From SVFI01 sp045546735 (GTDB lineage: Bacteria > Bacillota > Clostridia > Lachnospirales > Lachnospiraceae), in NCBI GenBank assembly GCA_045546735.1, contig JAZQDJ010000070.1:1-42819 (forward strand): DNA of 42,819 nt, read 5' to 3'. This document shows, one piece after another, positions 40,950 through 42,819 of the stretch. The notes below the pieces were generated by a model. That model searched no databases. It saw only the letters and a program-made list of their open reading frames with translations, and was not told the DNA's origin. Made by a program: the position numbers and the translations under genes. Position 1 is the first letter of the stretch; every line of letters begins with the position of its first letter.

Positions 40950-41147
40950 TTATAAATATGGTGTGATTTTCTTCATATTCTTAACGTTTGAAGCATCCGT
41001 CATCGCAGGTTTTCTAAGATTTCTCTTAGTCTTTGCTGATTTCTTTGTTAAGATATGGCGTTTGTAAGCTTTATTTCTTTTTAACTTTCCTGTTCCTGTT
41101 ACTTTGAAACGTTTTGCTGCTGATCTGTTTGTTTTAACCTTTGGCAT
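40950..41147 (-). CDS. rpmI: Ribosomal protein L35
   Basis: A 65-residue basic protein with the standard MPKVKTNRSAAKRFKVTGTG opening and KRHILTKKSAKTKRNLRKP in the middle. It binds the large subunit. It lies between infC and rplT as in nearly all bacteria, with AGGAGG 7 nt upstream of the ATG. Confidence 0.98.
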   Translation of the reverse strand: MPKVKTNRSAAKRFKVTGTGKLKRNKAYKRHILTKKSAKTKRNLRKPAMTDASNVKNMKKITPYL

Positions 41148-41222
41148 TTTAAAATCCTCCTATCAAGTTGATCCAAATCTATTTTAACTCAAATTGTAAT
41201 AATTTAAGTCAAAAGCGTGTCC

Positions 41223-41729
41223 TTAGCGTTTTTCCGCTAAAATGAGTGTCATACTTCTTCCTTCTACCTTCGCCGGCTTCTCCACAACTGCGATATCCGC
41301 AAGAGCCTCTGCAAAGTCATCCAAAATGTGTTTGGTTGATGCCATATGTGCCATGTCACGTCCACGGAAACGAAGTGTCACTTTTACCTTATCACCTTTT
41401 GTGATAAATTTCTTTGCTGCATTTACTTTTGTGTTCAGGTCGTTCGTATCGATGTTTGGCGAAAGACGAATCTCTTTAATCTCGATTGTCTTCTGTTTTT
41501 TCTTTGCCTCTTTCTCTCTACGGGCCTGTTCATAACGATATTTACCGTAATCGACAATCTTGCAAACCGGTGGTTTCGCTGTCGGCGCAATCTTTACAAG
41601 GTCAAGTCCTGCTTCATCTGCAAGCTTCTGTGCATCTCTCGATGACATGATACCAAGCTGCTCGCCGTCTTCACCGATTACACGTACTTCTTTGTCTCTA
41701 ATCTGTTCGTTAATCATTAAGTCGCTAAT
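41223..41729 (-). CDS. infC: Translation initiation factor IF-3, probable AUU start
   Basis: IF-3 keeps ribosomal subunits apart and proofreads the start codon. The 168-residue protein has the N-domain NEQIRDKEVRVIGEDGEQLG, the linker YEQARREKEAKKKQKTIE, and the C-domain RGRDMAHMASTKHILDDF. A conventional ATG at 41717 is 19 nt from GGAGG, which is too far, but an in-frame ATT at 41729 is 7 nt away and would add residues (M)SDL. AUU initiation is the known autoregulatory feature of infC in Escherichia coli and other bacteria. It is followed by rpmI and preceded by an attenuated leader. Confidence 0.95.
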   Translation of the reverse strand: MSDLMINEQIRDKEVRVIGEDGEQLGIMSSRDAQKLADEAGLDLVKIAPTAKPPVCKIVDYGKYRYEQARREKEAKKKQKTIEIKEIRLSPNIDTNDLNTKVNAAKKFITKGDKVKVTLRFRGRDMAHMASTKHILDDFAEALADIAVVEKPAKVEGRSMTLILAEKR

Positions 41730-41737
41730 AATAACAC

Positions 41738-41914
41738 CTCCACATAAAAATTCATAACAACAAAAAAATGGGCAGACAGACTACCCACTTACATTCAAAG
41801 GAAAGAAGACGCACGCGTACTTCTGACGTTTTAAATATAAACACCTGTAAGCCCGATTACCACAGGGTGAGAGCGGATACTCTGCTTTGTTTTATGCATA
41901 TGTAATTCACATGC
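41738..41914 (-). ncRNA. infC operon leader with attenuator (possible L20/IF-3 leader)
   Basis: A leader of ~185 nt precedes infC. It contains a stem, CACC..TGT with ACA..GGTG (41842-41869), and an intrinsic-terminator hairpin TGGGTAG-TCTGT-CTGCCCA (41769-41787) followed by seven T before the ribosome-binding site. That organisation matches ribosomal-protein leaders in Firmicutes, where L20 promotes premature termination. The L20-binding fold itself is not confirmed. Confidence 0.65.
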
Positions 41915-41939
41915 TCAAATAGAATAACATTTTGAGCAT
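41911..41939. promoter_or_regulatory. Inverted repeat over the infC promoter
   Basis: ATGCTCAAA and TTTGAGCAT, 11 bp apart, a perfect 9-bp inverted repeat. It covers the spacer, the -10 (TATTCT, 41921-41926) and the start site. Confidence 0.6.
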
Positions 41940-41949
41940 GGAATGTCAA
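41921..41949 (-). promoter_or_regulatory. Promoter of infC-rpmI-rplT
   Basis: TTGACA (41944-41949), 17 nt, TATTCT. It starts within the inverted repeat at 41911-41939. Confidence 0.75.
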
Positions 41950-41958
41950 CCCTATATT

Positions 41959-42273
41959 TTATTTTTCTTTAAATGTTTCGCAAACGGTCTCTCTGCTTGT
42001 TCCCGCATGGTTTCCGCTGATTCTCACCTTTTCGGCAACACATTTATAATTAGCATTATAAACGCACTTCACTGCCTCACAATCAATACTGATTGTCTGG
42101 CTCGGGTGCTCAAGCGCACTCATAAAACGGTCTCCCTTTGCCTCACGGAACGATTCACAGCATGTGTCTTTCGACTGCTGTGCCTGTTTTCCGCCGACAA
42201 GAATATCACCTTTGCAACAACATTTTTCCTGATTGTACGTACATGTTTCCACGCCGCATTGTAACATTGCCAT
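41959..42273 (-). CDS. DUF1540 protein with two Cys-rich repeats
   Basis: The 104-residue protein consists of two similar Cys-rich DUF1540 units: residues ~4-45 (CGVETCTYNQEKCCCKGDI then CCESF) and ~62-104 (CEAVKCVYNANYKCVAEKV then CETFKEK). Each has a C-x4-C-x6-C pattern plus a late Cys, suggesting metal or redox binding. The function of the family is unknown; members are common and often stress- or sporulation-linked in Clostridia. The ATG at 42273 is chosen because AGGAGG is 7 nt upstream. It lies between thrS and infC. An inverted repeat just upstream may regulate it. Confidence 0.9.
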   Translation of the reverse strand: MAMLQCGVETCTYNQEKCCCKGDILVGGKQAQQSKDTCCESFREAKGDRFMSALEHPSQTISIDCEAVKCVYNANYKCVAEKVRISGNHAGTSRETVCETFKEK

Positions 42274-42287
42274 AGTCATACCTCCTA

Positions 42288-42323
42288 ATTGTCTCATACA
42301 TTACACTGTTAGTATGAGACAAT
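42288..42323. repeat. 10-bp inverted repeat upstream of the DUF1540 gene
   Basis: ATTGTCTCAT and ATGAGACAAT are perfect inverted copies 16 nt apart. One copy touches the ribosome-binding site of the DUF1540 gene. No T run follows, so it is not a normal terminator; an operator or mRNA hairpin is possible. Confidence 0.6.
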
Positions 42324-42342
42324 CGGGAAAGGTTTATGCACT

Positions 42343-42819
42343 TTATTTTTTCTTTTCGTCTTCCGGAAGTTCTACGCGGATTTCCTTTGTACGAATTTCT
42401 TTGCAGATTGCATCTACAAATTCTTCGATGCTCTTCTGACCTTCATTTCCTTCGTATCGGCTTCTGACTGAAACAAGTCCCTGTTCCTCTTCCTGCTGTC
42501 CTACAACGAGCATGTACGGAACTTTGTTAAGTCTTGCATCACGAATCTTGTATCCGATTTTTTCGGAACGGTTATCGACAGATACATCCACGTTGTTGCG
42601 CGCCAACTCTTTGCGCACTTTTTCCGCATAATCAGCATATTTTTCCGAAATCGGGAGCACTCGTACTTGTTCCGGACAAAGCCATGTCGGGAACTTGCCG
42701 GCATATTTTTCAATCAGCCATGCGAGTGTTCTCTCATAACATCCGAGCGATGTTCTGTGAATAATGTACGGACGCTGTTTTTCGCCGTTTTGATCGATAT
42801 AGTACATATCGAATTTCTC
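42343..42819 (-). CDS. thrS: Threonyl-tRNA synthetase, C-terminal part (truncated by window edge)
   Basis: The last 158 residues of ThrRS. The part of the catalytic core with RPYIIHRTSLGCYERTLAWLIEKYAGKFPTWL (split; includes motif 3 HRTSLGCYER) and the anticodon-binding domain QVRVLPISEKYADYAEKV ... SEKIGYKIRDARLNKVPYMLVVG are present. The open frame runs through 42819 without a start, so the gene begins outside the window. It precedes the DUF1540 gene in the same direction by ~70 nt. Confidence 0.97.
   Translation of the reverse strand, partial: EKFDMYYIDQNGEKQRPYIIHRTSLGCYERTLAWLIEKYAGKFPTWLCPEQVRVLPISEKYADYAEKVRKELARNNVDVSVDNRSEKIGYKIRDARLNKVPYMLVVGQQEEEQGLVSVRSRYEGNEGQKSIEEFVDAICKEIRTKEIRVELPEDEKKK

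Noticed and set aside
1..42819. CRISPR array, insertion sequence or prophage
   Set aside because: No regularly spaced repeats, transposase or phage structural genes seen; the only repetitive DNA is the His-rich coding tract.

Overview
The window is a gene-dense, mostly housekeeping stretch of a low-to-moderate GC Firmicutes chromosome. It looks like the class Clostridia, most probably a Lachnospiraceae gut bacterium, and possibly a motile one. The grounds are an A-type RNase P RNA, a dgt-dnaG-rpoD operon, a thrS/infC/rpmI/rplT cluster, a pyrB-pyrI pair, a DUF1540 protein, a flagellin lysine methylase and a FliD-like protein. No integrase, transposase, phage structural gene or CRISPR array is visible. 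Genus-level identity cannot be read reliably from the sequence alone.

Layout. 1-4400 (minus strand): a folate operon, folC-folE-HD protein-folP-folKB, behind a ~200-nt leader containing a terminator-like structured element. 4440-5840: small membrane genes (CmpB-like, DUF805, bacterial PH domain). 5914-7900 (plus): nitroreductase, pyrB, pyrI. 7915-11362: divergent lepB and a 900-residue superfamily 2 helicase carrying two predicted membrane segments. 11367-14842 (minus): hflX followed by two CobW-type GTPases, one with an extreme His-rich tract and one fused to a YcgQ/DUF1980-like domain. 14861-20060 (minus): an aldolase-family gene with an operator-like promoter, pnuC, a membrane-anchored coiled-coil protein, an SGNH/MBOAT acyl-transfer pair, and rnpB. 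20096-20788 holds one AT-rich orphan gene.

20938-28202 (minus): dgt-dnaG-rpoD-trmK-nif3-nucleoside kinase, a replication/transcription operon. 28257-29700: two tRNA-Leu genes on opposite strands, CAG and AAG, flanking a FliD-like secreted-type protein gene. 29710-34983 (minus): heterodimeric ABC exporter, FliB-like methylase and YczE-like membrane protein. 35101-40499: HAD phosphatase, secreted Big2/SASA esterase, class-I glutamine amidotransferase, DNA polymerase IV, and PepD overlapping dinB tail to tail. 40528-42819 (minus): thrS (partial), DUF1540 protein, and infC-rpmI-rplT with an attenuated leader. infC appears to start at AUU.

How genes work together. The folate operon supplies four pathway enzymes and places an unassigned HD hydrolase at a step with no other visible enzyme. 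pyrBI makes regulated aspartate transcarbamoylase. The CobW pair probably handles transition-metal insertion. MBOAT/SGNH probably O-acylates a cell-surface polymer. Most intergenic regions are short and contain legible sigma-A promoters, hairpin terminators and several operator-like palindromes, described individually. The best leads are the folC leader RNA, the membrane-anchored helicase, the HD protein of the folate operon, two CsrA-like GGA sites in the FliD-like leader, and the inverted repeats lying on the nitroreductase, aldolase and infC promoters.
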